Of a DNA stretch of 35,775 nucleotides, positions 22,278 through 30,387 are shown piece after piece (position 1 is the stretch's first letter; each line of letters opens with the position of its first letter). Position numbers and translations under genes: made by a program. This stretch comes from Verrucomicrobiota bacterium (GTDB taxonomy: Bacteria; Verrucomicrobiota; Verrucomicrobiia; Chthoniobacterales; Terrimicrobiaceae), in contig JAGWWS010000026.1 in NCBI GenBank assembly GCA_018970255.1, positions 1-35,775 on the forward strand, given 5' to 3'. A model generated the notes under the pieces. That model was not told the origin of the DNA, did no database searches, and saw nothing but the letters and a program-made list of their open reading frames with translations.

Positions 22278-23027
22278 ATGGGGGCCAATCAAGAAGACTT
22301 CCGCACTGTCGGCGAAACGCCCGACCTGCTCGTGGTGGAAAAGCCGGCCGGGTTGCTCGTGCACCCGACCAAGCCCGGCGGGCCGCGCACGCTCTGGGAT
22401 GGGTTGCGGGAGTTGCTTTCTTACGAGCTGGCCAGCGGCGGGCAGGTCTCGCTGGTCAACCGCCTGGACCGCGAGACGAGCGGCCTCGTCTTGGTCGCAA
22501 AAAATCCCCGGGCAGCGCGCACTGCCGCCATGGCCATGCAAAACGGGGGCATTGGAAAAACCTACCTCGCGCTGGTGGCTGGGCATCCCGAGCGCGAGAC
22601 GTTCACGGTGGATGCCCCGATTGTCCGGCAAGGCGCCGTGATGGATTCAAGAATCCACCTGAAACGCATGGTCCACCCTGCCGGCGCACGGGCGGTGACG
22701 GAATTCCGGGTGTTGCTCCGTTTTGAAAACCGGCTCGGGGCATTTTCCCTGTTGGAAGCGCGACCGCTCACGGGGCGGACCCACCAAATCCGCGTGCACG
22801 CCTCGCATGCGGGGCACTGGGTGGTGGGCGACAAAATCTACGGTCCGGACGAGGGCTGCTATTTGGAATTTGTGGAAACCGGCTGGACCCCGGCGCTCGC
22901 GGGGCGCCTGCACATGGACCGCCATGCCTTGCACTCGGCCGGGCTGGCGCTCGATTGGGAGGGGCACTGGCTCGAGTGGCAGAGCGGGCTGCCGCAGGAC
23001 ATGCGCGAATTTTTTGGGGAAGCCTAA
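22278..23027 (+). CDS. RluA-family pseudouridine synthase
   Basis: This 249-residue enzyme converts uridine to pseudouridine in rRNA or tRNA. The catalytic motif is NRLDRETSGLVLVAKN with D64, where most family members have HRLD. The conserved RPLTGRTHQIRVH and GDKIYG segments follow. There is no S4 domain at the N-terminus, which points to a RluA/TruC/YqcB-like member rather than RluC or RluD; the exact target uridine cannot be given. Its stop overlaps the stop of the convergent phosphatase gene by 4 bp (23024-23027), leaving no room for a terminator. Confidence 0.92.
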   Translation: MGANQEDFRTVGETPDLLVVEKPAGLLVHPTKPGGPRTLWDGLRELLSYELASGGQVSLVNRLDRETSGLVLVAKNPRAARTAAMAMQNGGIGKTYLALVAGHPERETFTVDAPIVRQGAVMDSRIHLKRMVHPAGARAVTEFRVLLRFENRLGAFSLLEARPLTGRTHQIRVHASHAGHWVVGDKIYGPDEGCYLEFVETGWTPALAGRLHMDRHALHSAGLALDWEGHWLEWQSGLPQDMREFFGEA

Positions 23028-23986
23028 AAGCCGGTCGTTGCGGAGCGGACGGTATTCCCCTCGCGGTCGCGAATCGAGAGGACGGCCTCGCGCTTTTCCC
23101 AATCGATTTCCACCGTCCCGAAATTCAAGTCCACAAAAGGCTCGCCGACCCGCAGGTCGTTTGGCTCGCCGGGGAAATTTTCCCAATAGTGCGAAAGCCC
23201 GCTCGTGGTGAGTTCGAGGAGTTCCCCGCCGCCGTGCGGGTTTTCGATTTTCGAGATTTCCCCGAAATGCCGGTCGCCGCTGAGCAGGATGAAGCCGGAC
23301 TTGCCCGAGTTCGCCAACAGCTTGAAGAGCCGGTTGCGAGAATCGGGGTAATCGTTCCATTTTTCGTGGCGGTGTTGGGTGGGCAGGATTTGAGTGCCCG
23401 AGCAGAGGATGTGGAGCTGGGCATCGCTTTCCTTCAACACTCGCGCGAGCCAGCGCCACTGGGCCTCGCCCAGGAGATCCCCGCCACTGCGGGCCGGCGC
23501 TCGGAAAAATCGGACATCCAGCAGCACCACGGCCACCCTTTTCCCCGGCGGGCCGAAAAACCGGACATCGTAAATCCCCGCATGCCCGCGGCGGGCGGAG
23601 CCGGGGGGTTCATCGAGGAAATCGAGAAACAATTTTTGCGATTCGCGTTTTTGGCGGTATTCGAACCCCGCATCGTTGCGGCCGTAGTCGTGGTCGTCCC
23701 AAATCCCCAGGACGGTGGCTGCGGAGCGCAGCTTCGAGTAGCCGGGGTTGGCTTTTTGCAGGTCCCACTTTTCCTTGAGCACGGCCATGTCGCCGGTGTC
23801 GCCGTAAATGTTGTCCCCCAGCCAAACCCAAAGCTGTGGTTTGAACGCGAGGATCGGCTCCCAGAGCGGCTGCGGGAGGTCGTGGCGGTTGCAGGAACCG
23901 GCGGCGATCCGCTCCACCGGCGCCTCATCGGCGAAACAAGCCAGTGCAAAAACGGTCGAAAGAAAAACGGCAATCAGGGTAGGCAT
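23024..23986 (-). CDS. PhoD-like metallophosphatase, exported
   Basis: The 320-residue product has a signal peptide (MPTLIAVFLSTVFALACFADE) and then PhoD-type metal-site motifs: WLGDNIYGD, GIWDDHDYGRND and LSGDRHFGEI. PhoD enzymes are calcium/iron phosphodiesterases or phosphatases that release phosphate outside the cytoplasm. This one is shorter than classical PhoD (about 500 or more residues) and lacks its N-terminal domain, so its substrate may differ. I chose the ATG at 23986 because it starts the signal peptide; the open frame before it is pabB in another phase. It overlaps the pabB stop by 13 bp. Confidence 0.85.
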   Translation of the reverse strand: MPTLIAVFLSTVFALACFADEAPVERIAAGSCNRHDLPQPLWEPILAFKPQLWVWLGDNIYGDTGDMAVLKEKWDLQKANPGYSKLRSAATVLGIWDDHDYGRNDAGFEYRQKRESQKLFLDFLDEPPGSARRGHAGIYDVRFFGPPGKRVAVVLLDVRFFRAPARSGGDLLGEAQWRWLARVLKESDAQLHILCSGTQILPTQHRHEKWNDYPDSRNRLFKLLANSGKSGFILLSGDRHFGEISKIENPHGGGELLELTTSGLSHYWENFPGEPNDLRVGEPFVDLNFGTVEIDWEKREAVLSIRDREGNTVRSATTGF

Positions 23987-25194
23987 TTTTGGTTTTGTTC
24001 TCGCAGGCGGGCGGCGGCGAGGAGGATTCCCGCGGCCTTGTGGTTGGTTTCCTCCCATTCGCAGGCGGGGTCGGAGTCGGCCACGATCCCCGCGCCGCTG
24101 TGGAAGCGCGCCTTGCCGCCCCCGAAAACCACCGTGCGGATGGCGATCGAAAAATTGCCCTCGCCGTTGTAGCCAAGAAACCCGATGGCGCCCGTGTAAA
24201 TGCCCCGCGGCACAGGCTCGAGTTCATGGATGACTTCCAGCGCCCGTTTTTTCGGCGCCCCCGAGATGGACCCCCCAGGGAAGCAGGCCCGGAGCGCCTC
24301 CACATGCCCCACGCCCGCGCGAAGCTCGCCCTCCACGGTCGAGACGAGGTGGAAAACCTGCTCGTAGGCCTCGAGGTGCAAAAGCTCCGGCACCCGCACG
24401 CTGCCGTATTCGCAAACGCGCCCGAGGTCGTTGCGCTCCATGTCGGTGATCATGACCAACTCGGCGATCTCCTTGGGCGAAGTCATCAACTCGTGCGCGC
24501 TGAGCAGGTCGAGCTGCGCATCGGGGCGCCGCGGCCGCGTGCCCTTGATCGGCCGCGTGGAAATCCTGCGGCCGGAAAGTTTGAGGAAATTCTCCGGCGA
24601 GGCGGAGGCGATTTGGATCGCACCAGCATCGAGGAACGCCGCATTCGGCGCGGGCGAGTAGTGCCTCAGCATTTCATAAAAATCCCACGCATCGCCCGGG
24701 GCATCGGCTTCGAACGCCCGGCTCAGGCATACTTGGTAGATGTCGCCCGCCGCGATGTAGTCCTTCGCGCGGTGCACTATTCCAAGGAATTCGTCCCTCC
24801 CCATCAACGGCCGGAATTCCGGGAATCCCCCGCCCCCGGCCGGCGCCGCCGTTTCAAACGAATCCGGTTTGCCAATCCACCCGTCGCGCGAGTGGTCGAA
24901 AATGTGCAGCCTGTCGTAAAAGGCAAAATGGAATTCCCCGCCGAAGCCCACCCAGCCGATCGCCGCGCCATCCGGCAAGCCCAGGTCCGCCCCATCGCGC
25001 CGCCGCTTGGAAAGTTCACGCTCCAGCCCCGCCCAGTCGGTCCCCTCCAGCACCAAATCGGGTTCGCAAGCGAGGATGGAAACCGAGCCGTGCCCCGGCA
25101 GCGCGGAGTCGAGCCAGGCAAAACCCTCCCTGTGCCGCATCGCACGGGCGGCTTCCAGCGGACCTTCGCAAAATGCGGCGCTCGCGGCATTCAT
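23974..25194 (-). CDS. pabB: Aminodeoxychorismate synthase component I (PabB)
   Basis: This 406-residue chorismate-utilising enzyme makes 4-amino-4-deoxychorismate for folate synthesis. The active-site segment PIKGTRPR has K217, the Lys that marks PabB; anthranilate synthase has Ala there. Other family blocks are DIYQVCLSRAF, MITDMERNDLG, CFPGGSISGAPKKRA and YTGAIGFLG. The shorter N-terminal region keeps the WVGFGGEFHF part. The glutamine amidotransferase PabA and lyase PabC are not in the window. It is divergent from the exported Pro-rich protein, with 61 bp between starts. Confidence 0.93.
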   Translation of the reverse strand: MNAASAAFCEGPLEAARAMRHREGFAWLDSALPGHGSVSILACEPDLVLEGTDWAGLERELSKRRRDGADLGLPDGAAIGWVGFGGEFHFAFYDRLHIFDHSRDGWIGKPDSFETAAPAGGGGFPEFRPLMGRDEFLGIVHRAKDYIAAGDIYQVCLSRAFEADAPGDAWDFYEMLRHYSPAPNAAFLDAGAIQIASASPENFLKLSGRRISTRPIKGTRPRRPDAQLDLLSAHELMTSPKEIAELVMITDMERNDLGRVCEYGSVRVPELLHLEAYEQVFHLVSTVEGELRAGVGHVEALRACFPGGSISGAPKKRALEVIHELEPVPRGIYTGAIGFLGYNGEGNFSIAIRTVVFGGGKARFHSGAGIVADSDPACEWEETNHKAAGILLAAARLREQNQKCLP

Positions 25195-25255
25195 AGCCTT
25201 GCCAAGTCATCCCAAAATGGATGAGAGTGCAAGTGCGCCCGCGCGCTTTGTTTCC

Positions 25256-25945
25256 ATGCGACACACCACCACCCTGTTGATTTTTTTCGCGTCGTTTGCG
25301 GTTCTCCGGGCCCAGGACGCAACGCCCCCGCCGGCGCAGGAACCCAGCCCGGCGCCCGCTACAGCCGCCGAGCCTGCACCAGCCCAGGAGCCCGCCGGTT
25401 TCCAGCCCCAATCCTTTGAACTCGCCCCCGAATCCGGCCCGGCGCCCGGCCCCCAAGCCCTCCCCGAAGGCGATTTCCTGAACCTCCCCGACCAACCCGC
25501 CGCCAACGCCACCACCGAAATCGTCGAAGAGGAAACCGTGGTCGTTGAGGAAACCATCGAGGCCGACACCGATTTCGTGGACCCGAACCAACTCGTCCCA
25601 GATACCGAGGCGGCGCCTGACCCGCGCTCGCTCGCAGCCGCCGGCGGCGAGCAGGAGCGCAAATTCAAAGTCCGCTACAAGGAAGTCCGCACAAAAGCCG
25701 AGCAGGACCCCGAAATCGCCGCCCTCCGCGAAAAAGCCGAAAAATCCCCCACCTTCGAAGGCGAGCGCGCCGCCTTCCGCGCCTACTACCGCGCCCTCTT
25801 CAAAAAAATCCGCAAAACCGACCCCTCCCTCGCGAAGAAGTGCGACCTCATGGAAAAAGCCTACCTCGACCGCCTCGCCCAGACCCGCGTCGAGCCCACC
25901 ATCCCGCTCGAGCCCCCGCCGAAGCCCGAACTCCTCGCGAACTGA
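25256..25945 (+). CDS. Exported Pro/Ala/Glu-rich protein of unknown function
   Basis: The 229-residue product has a signal peptide (MRHTTTLLIFFASFAVLRA, cut before QD). A long low-complexity region of Pro, Ala, Gln and Glu follows (about 20-135), including a run of acidic and Val residues (EIVEEETVVVEETIEAD). The C-terminal 85 residues are charged and helical (REKAEKSPTFEGERAAFRAYYRALFKKIRK). The disordered stretch may span periplasm or wall. I do not recognise a family. The first possible ATG lies 13 codons earlier, but only the chosen one directly begins the signal peptide. It is followed 28 bp later by prs. Confidence 0.7.
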   Translation: MRHTTTLLIFFASFAVLRAQDATPPPAQEPSPAPATAAEPAPAQEPAGFQPQSFELAPESGPAPGPQALPEGDFLNLPDQPAANATTEIVEEETVVVEETIEADTDFVDPNQLVPDTEAAPDPRSLAAAGGEQERKFKVRYKEVRTKAEQDPEIAALREKAEKSPTFEGERAAFRAYYRALFKKIRKTDPSLAKKCDLMEKAYLDRLAQTRVEPTIPLEPPPKPELLAN

Positions 25946-25973
25946 CCCCCGCGAGCGCAATCCGCCACCACCC

Positions 25974-26936
25974 ATGCCGCTCTACCACAACCCGGAGATG
26001 AAAATTTTCTCCGGCAACGCCCACCCCGCCCTCGCCCGGGACATTTGCAAATACCTCGGCGCCGAACTCGGCAATGCCACCGTCAGTTCCTTCCCCGACG
26101 GTGAGAGCTTCGTCCGCATCAACGAAAACATCCGCGGCCGCGATGTCTTCATCATCCAGCCCACCTGCCCGCCCACCAACCAGAACCTGATGGAACTCCT
26201 CATCATGGTGGACGCCGCCCGCCGCGCCAGCGCCGCCCGTATCACCGCCGTGATGCCGTTTTTCGGCTACGCCCGCCAGGACCGCAAAGACCAGCCCCGC
26301 GTCCCCATCACCGCGAAGCTCGTGGCGAACCTCCTCGTCGCCGCCGGCGTGAACCGCGTCCTGACGATGGACCTCCACGCCCAGCAGCTCCAGGGGTTCT
26401 TCGACATCCCCGTCGACCACCTCCACGCCATGCCCGTGATGGTCGCCCACATCCGCAAGCTCGCCGTTCAGGACCTCATCGTCGTCTCCCCCGATGTCGG
26501 CGGCGTGAAAATGGCATCCGCCTACGCCACCGCCCTCGGCACCCGCCTGGCCATCGTCGTGAAGCAGCGCAAAAGCGCCACCGAGACCGAGGCCTCCCAC
26601 ATCATCGGCGAGGTCGAGGGCAAAAACATCCTCATCGTGGACGACCTCACCGAGACGGCCGGCACCATCACCAGCGCCGCGAAGATTTTGCGCAAAAACG
26701 GCGCCCGCGATATTTATGCTGGCGTTTCCCACGCCGTGCTGACAGATTTGGCGGTCGAGCGTTTGAGGGACTCCGAACTCAAGGAGTTCATTTCGACGAA
26801 CAGCGTCCCGGCACGCCTCACGACCGGCTGCCGGGTAACGGAACTCTCCGTCGCCGGTTTGCTCGGCGAAGGCATCCGGCGCATTCACGACGACGAGTCC
26901 GTCAGTTCGCTCTTCGAAGTAAACTCCAAAGATTAA
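25974..26936 (+). CDS. prs: Ribose-phosphate pyrophosphokinase (PRPP synthetase)
   Basis: This enzyme makes PRPP from ribose 5-phosphate and ATP for nucleotide, histidine and tryptophan synthesis. The 320-residue protein has the ATP-binding segment FFGYARQDRKDQPR, DLHAQQLQGFF, VVSPDVGGVKMASAYA and the PRPP loop IVDDLTETAGT. The PRPP loop differs slightly from the common DDIIDTAGT, and the flexible loop reads KQRKSATETEA. The ATG at 25974 is used; an internal Met 8 residues later could also serve. It starts the conserved order prs-rplY-pth and lies 7 bp before rplY. Confidence 0.96.
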   Translation: MPLYHNPEMKIFSGNAHPALARDICKYLGAELGNATVSSFPDGESFVRINENIRGRDVFIIQPTCPPTNQNLMELLIMVDAARRASAARITAVMPFFGYARQDRKDQPRVPITAKLVANLLVAAGVNRVLTMDLHAQQLQGFFDIPVDHLHAMPVMVAHIRKLAVQDLIVVSPDVGGVKMASAYATALGTRLAIVVKQRKSATETEASHIIGEVEGKNILIVDDLTETAGTITSAAKILRKNGARDIYAGVSHAVLTDLAVERLRDSELKEFISTNSVPARLTTGCRVTELSVAGLLGEGIRRIHDDESVSSLFEVNSKD

Positions 26937-26943
26937 CCGACCC

Positions 26944-27615
26944 ATGGCCAAGCAAGTCAAACTCTCAGCCCGCCCCCGCCCCGAAAGCGGCCGCAACGCC
27001 GTCAAGCAAGTCCGCGCCCGCGGCTCCGTCCCGGCCGTCATCTACGGCTCACGCACCGCACCCGCGAACCTCGAAGTCCCCCTCCGCGACCTCGAGACCA
27101 TCCTCGCCCACGCCGTTGGCGAAAATATCCTCGTCGACCTCGAAATCCACGACGGCTCGAAGGTCTCGAACCAGCTCACGCTCGTCCAGGAGGTCCAACA
27201 CCACCCCCTCCGCCGGAATGTCCTCCATGTCGATTTCCAGGCCGTCTCCATGACCGAGGAAATCAACGCCGAAGTCGCCATCGAGCCCGTCGGCGAAGCC
27301 GATGGCGTCAAAAACGGCGGCGGCCTCCTCGAGCAAAGCATCCGCTCCATTTCCATCCGCTGCCTCCCGCAAAACCTCCCCGAAATCATCCATGTCGATG
27401 TCTCGGCGCTCAAGGTCGGCGAATCCCTCCACATCCGCGACCTCCGCCTCCCCGAGGGCGTCCGCACCTCCAGCGATGCCGACCTCACCGTCTTCATCGT
27501 GGCCGAGCCCACCGTGGCGGCCGAACCCGCGGCTGCATCGGCCGAAGCGGCCCCCGCATCGCCCGAGGTCATCAAGGAGAAAAAGCCCGAGGGTGCCGAA
27601 GAGGCCAAGAAATAA
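26944..27615 (+). CDS. rplY: Ribosomal protein bL25, CTC/TL5 long form
   Basis: This 223-residue protein binds 5S rRNA in the 50S subunit. The N-terminal L25 domain (about 1-95) is followed by the TL5 beta domain (about 100-185, ending RDLRLPEGVRTSSDADLTVF), then an Ala/Glu-rich tail (EAAPASPEVIKEKKPEGAEEAKK). The long form is the general stress protein CTC type. Its place between prs and pth is conserved across bacteria. Confidence 0.95.
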   Translation: MAKQVKLSARPRPESGRNAVKQVRARGSVPAVIYGSRTAPANLEVPLRDLETILAHAVGENILVDLEIHDGSKVSNQLTLVQEVQHHPLRRNVLHVDFQAVSMTEEINAEVAIEPVGEADGVKNGGGLLEQSIRSISIRCLPQNLPEIIHVDVSALKVGESLHIRDLRLPEGVRTSSDADLTVFIVAEPTVAAEPAAASAEAAPASPEVIKEKKPEGAEEAKK

Positions 27616-27627
27616 CCCGCCCGCCGC

Positions 27628-28218
27628 GTGGACCATCCAGCGGCATTCCGCCTCGTCGCCTGCCTTGGCAACCCCGGCGCGCAATACGCCGGCACGCGCC
27701 ACAACGCCGGCTTCCTTGTCGGCGACGAACTCGCCCGCCGCTCGCTCTGTTCGTTTTCCTTCGACCGCAAGTGGAATGCCGAGACGGCCGTTTGCGGCGG
27801 CCGCACGCTCATGAAACCCCAAACCTTCATGAACCTCAGCGGCGAATCCGTGGGCGAATTCGCCCGCTACCACAAAATCCCCGCCCAGCAGGTCCTCGTC
27901 ATCCTCGATGACACAGCCCTCCCCGTCGGCCAGCTCCGCCTGCGCAAATCCGGCAGCTCCGGCGGGCACAACGGCCTCGAATCCGTCCTCGTCCACCTCG
28001 GCACCGAAGCCGTCCCCCGCCTGCGCGTCGGCGTCGGAGCCCCCGGCCGCGCCTCGCTCGAGGACCATGTGCTCGGCCGCTTCGCCCCCGAAGAACTCCC
28101 CCTGCTCGAAGAAGCCGTCGGCCGCGCCGCGGACGCCTTCGAATCCGCGAACGCCCACGGCATCGACGCCGCCATGAACGCCTTCAACCAAAAACAAACC
28201 AAACCACAGGAACCATGA
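27628..28218 (+). CDS. pth: Peptidyl-tRNA hydrolase
   Basis: This 196-residue enzyme cleaves peptidyl-tRNA released from stalled ribosomes. The signature GNPGAQYAGTRHNAGF holds the catalytic His. MKPQTFMNLSGE, ILDDTALPVGQLRLRKSGSSGGHNGL and VGVGAP follow, as in bacterial Pth. It begins with GTG (VDHPAAFRLVACLGNPG); the next in-frame ATG would remove the active-site region, so GTG is the start. The stop overlaps the rpsF start as ATGA. Confidence 0.96.
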   Translation: MDHPAAFRLVACLGNPGAQYAGTRHNAGFLVGDELARRSLCSFSFDRKWNAETAVCGGRTLMKPQTFMNLSGESVGEFARYHKIPAQQVLVILDDTALPVGQLRLRKSGSSGGHNGLESVLVHLGTEAVPRLRVGVGAPGRASLEDHVLGRFAPEELPLLEEAVGRAADAFESANAHGIDAAMNAFNQKQTKPQEP

Positions 28219-28529
28219 ACAAATACGAAGCCCTCCTCGCCCTCAACACCCGCGGCAAGGAAGAAACCGCCAAGGAAACCATCGAACGCCTCGAAAAACT
28301 TTTCGCCGGCGAAGGCGCCCGCGTCGAGCAGGTCCAACGCCTCGAAAAACGCGAACTCGCCTACGAGACCAACCACCTCAAGAGCGCCTACTTCGCGAAT
28401 TTCATTTTCGAAGCCGAGCCCGCCGCCATCGACAAAATCCGCGCCAAGCTCAAGCTCGACAACGAAGTCCTCATCCAGAACTTCCTCAAGCTCCCCGCCA
28501 AGAAACCCGCCGCAGCCGCCGCGGCCTAA
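28215..28529 (+). CDS. rpsF: Ribosomal protein bS6
   Basis: The 104-residue product starts MNKYEALLALNTRGKEE and contains LEKRELAYETNHLKSAYFANFIF, the typical bS6 fold that pairs with bS18 on the 30S platform. It ends in an Ala/Lys-rich tail. Translational coupling to pth (ATGA) and a 19-bp gap to ssb place it in one transcript. rpsR and rplI, which often follow ssb, are absent here. Confidence 0.95.
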   Translation: MNKYEALLALNTRGKEETAKETIERLEKLFAGEGARVEQVQRLEKRELAYETNHLKSAYFANFIFEAEPAAIDKIRAKLKLDNEVLIQNFLKLPAKKPAAAAAA

Positions 28530-28548
28530 CCCCCAAACCCCGGACACC

Positions 28549-29010
28549 ATGGCCAACGTCAACAAAGTCATCCTCATCGGGAATGTCACCCGCGACCCCG
28601 AGGTCAAGTTCACCGCGAAAGGCAGCGCCGTCACCGATGTCGGCCTCGCCATCAACCGCAACTACACCCTCGACTCCGGCGAAAAGCGCGAAGAGGTCAC
28701 CTACATCGATGTGGAACTCTGGGGCCGCCTCGCCGAAATCGCCGGCGAATACGCCAAGAAAGGCCGCCCCCTCTACATCGAAGGCCGCCTGCGCATGGAC
28801 ACCTGGGAAGACAAGGCCAGCGGCCAAAAACGCAGCCGCCTGAAAGTCGTCGGGGAAAACCTGCAACTCCTCGGCGGCCGCCCCGGTTCCGGCGGTGGTT
28901 CGGGAGGCCCCGAAGGCGAATCCCACGAAGCACCGTCCCCCGCCCCTGCCCGCCGCCCGGCCCCCACGCGCCCCGCCCCGGCCGAAGCCGACGACGACAT
29001 TCCATTCTGA
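28549..29010 (+). CDS. ssb: Single-stranded DNA-binding protein SSB
   Basis: The 153-residue product has an OB-fold domain (about 1-108: VNKVILIGNVTRDPEVKF, then TYIDVELWGRLAE and YIEGRLRMDTWEDK). A flexible Gly/Pro/Ala linker follows, then the acidic tip DDDIPF, which docks replication and repair proteins. It coats single-stranded DNA during replication and repair. The rpsF-ssb pairing is common and agrees with the assignment. Confidence 0.97.
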   Translation: MANVNKVILIGNVTRDPEVKFTAKGSAVTDVGLAINRNYTLDSGEKREEVTYIDVELWGRLAEIAGEYAKKGRPLYIEGRLRMDTWEDKASGQKRSRLKVVGENLQLLGGRPGSGGGSGGPEGESHEAPSPAPARRPAPTRPAPAEADDDIPF

Positions 29011-29061
29011 CCGACCTCTCCGGAAACTCGCAGAAAAACTGCCGGCTGATTCCTTGAGCCG

Positions 29062-30351
29062 ATGTTCGAGATCAAGGAAAAGCCGAAAATGGTCGAGCGT
29101 GCCCTGCTCGTCGGAGCCTACATCCGCTCCGAGGAGCGCGGGGAAGCCGAGAGCCTCCTCGAGGAACTGGCCGAGCTCGTCAAAACGCTCGGCATCCCCA
29201 TTGTCGGCCGCGAACTCGTCCAGCACCGCGAAGTCCACCCGCGCCATCTCGTTGGCTCCGGCAAGGCCGCCGAAATCGCCACCCTCGCGAAGACGCTCGA
29301 AGCCGATGTCCTGATTTTCGACAACGAACTCACCCCCTCCCAACAGCGCAACTGGGAAAAACTCGCCGGCGTCCTCGTCATCGACCGCCAGGAGGTCATT
29401 CTCGACATCTTCGCCCAGCGCGCCCAGACCCGCGAGGCCCGCCTGCAGGTGGACCTCGCCCGCATGGAGTATTCCCTCCCACGCCTCGTCCGCGCCTGGT
29501 CCCACCTCGGCAAGCAAGGCGGCGGCATCGGCTCGAAGGGCGAAGGCGAATCCCAGCTCGAGCAGGACAAACGGAAAATCCGCTCCCAAATCGACCGCCT
29601 CAAGCGCGACCTCGCCGAGGTCAAACGCCGCCGCGCCACCCAGCGCAAGGACCGCAAGCGCACCCCCGTCCCGAATGTCGCCATCGTCGGCTACACGAAC
29701 GCCGGGAAATCCTCGCTCCTCCGCTCCCTCACCGGCGCCGATGTTCTCGTCGAGGACAAACTGTTCGCCACGCTCGACACCACCACCCGCCGCATCTCGC
29801 TCCCGAACAACCAACCCCTCCTGCTCACCGATACGGTCGGCTTCGTCCGCAAGCTCCCGCATGGCCTCGTCGAAGCCTTCAACGCCACGCTCGAAGAAGC
29901 CGCCATGTCCGAGTTCCTCCTCCATGTCCTCGATGTCAGCCAGCCCGAGGTCATGGAATTCCACGAGACCACGCGCAAAGTCCTCGCCGAACTCGGCGCC
30001 GACACCCTCCCCACGCTCACGGTCTTCAACAAAATCGACAAACTCGCCGACCCCTCCATCCTCCCGCACCTCCGCAGCCGCTTCCCCGACGCCATTTTCG
30101 TCTCAGTCAAAACCCGCGCCGGCCTCGATGAACTCATCGACCGCATCGCCGCGCTCGCCTCCGATGGTCTGGAAACCCTCGAGCTTCGCATCCCCCAGTC
30201 CCGCCACGACCTCATCGCCCGCCTGCACCGCGAAGCCGACATCCGCCACACCGCCTACGAAGACGACGCCGTCCTCCTCCGCGCCCGCATCCCCGCCCGC
30301 CTCCTCGACGCCTGCCGCCCGTTCGCCACCACCACCGCGGCCAAAAACTGA
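29062..30351 (+). CDS. hflX: Ribosome-associated GTPase HflX
   Basis: The 429-residue product has the HflX N-terminal domain (VQHREVHPRHLVGSGKAAEI near 53-72, FDNELTPSQQRNWEK near 86-100). A glycine-rich linker (KQGGGIGSKGEGES) and a coiled coil at 165-197 follow. The G domain has G1 GYTNAGKS at 210-217, DTVGF as G3 and NKID as G4. HflX splits stalled or heat-damaged 70S ribosomes. It follows ssb by 51 bp and probably shares its transcript. Length is normal. Confidence 0.95.
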   Translation: MFEIKEKPKMVERALLVGAYIRSEERGEAESLLEELAELVKTLGIPIVGRELVQHREVHPRHLVGSGKAAEIATLAKTLEADVLIFDNELTPSQQRNWEKLAGVLVIDRQEVILDIFAQRAQTREARLQVDLARMEYSLPRLVRAWSHLGKQGGGIGSKGEGESQLEQDKRKIRSQIDRLKRDLAEVKRRRATQRKDRKRTPVPNVAIVGYTNAGKSSLLRSLTGADVLVEDKLFATLDTTTRRISLPNNQPLLLTDTVGFVRKLPHGLVEAFNATLEEAAMSEFLLHVLDVSQPEVMEFHETTRKVLAELGADTLPTLTVFNKIDKLADPSILPHLRSRFPDAIFVSVKTRAGLDELIDRIAALASDGLETLELRIPQSRHDLIARLHREADIRHTAYEDDAVLLRARIPARLLDACRPFATTTAAKN

Positions 30352-30387
30352 TTGCAACCCCATCGGCGAGCGCGCATTTTTCGACCA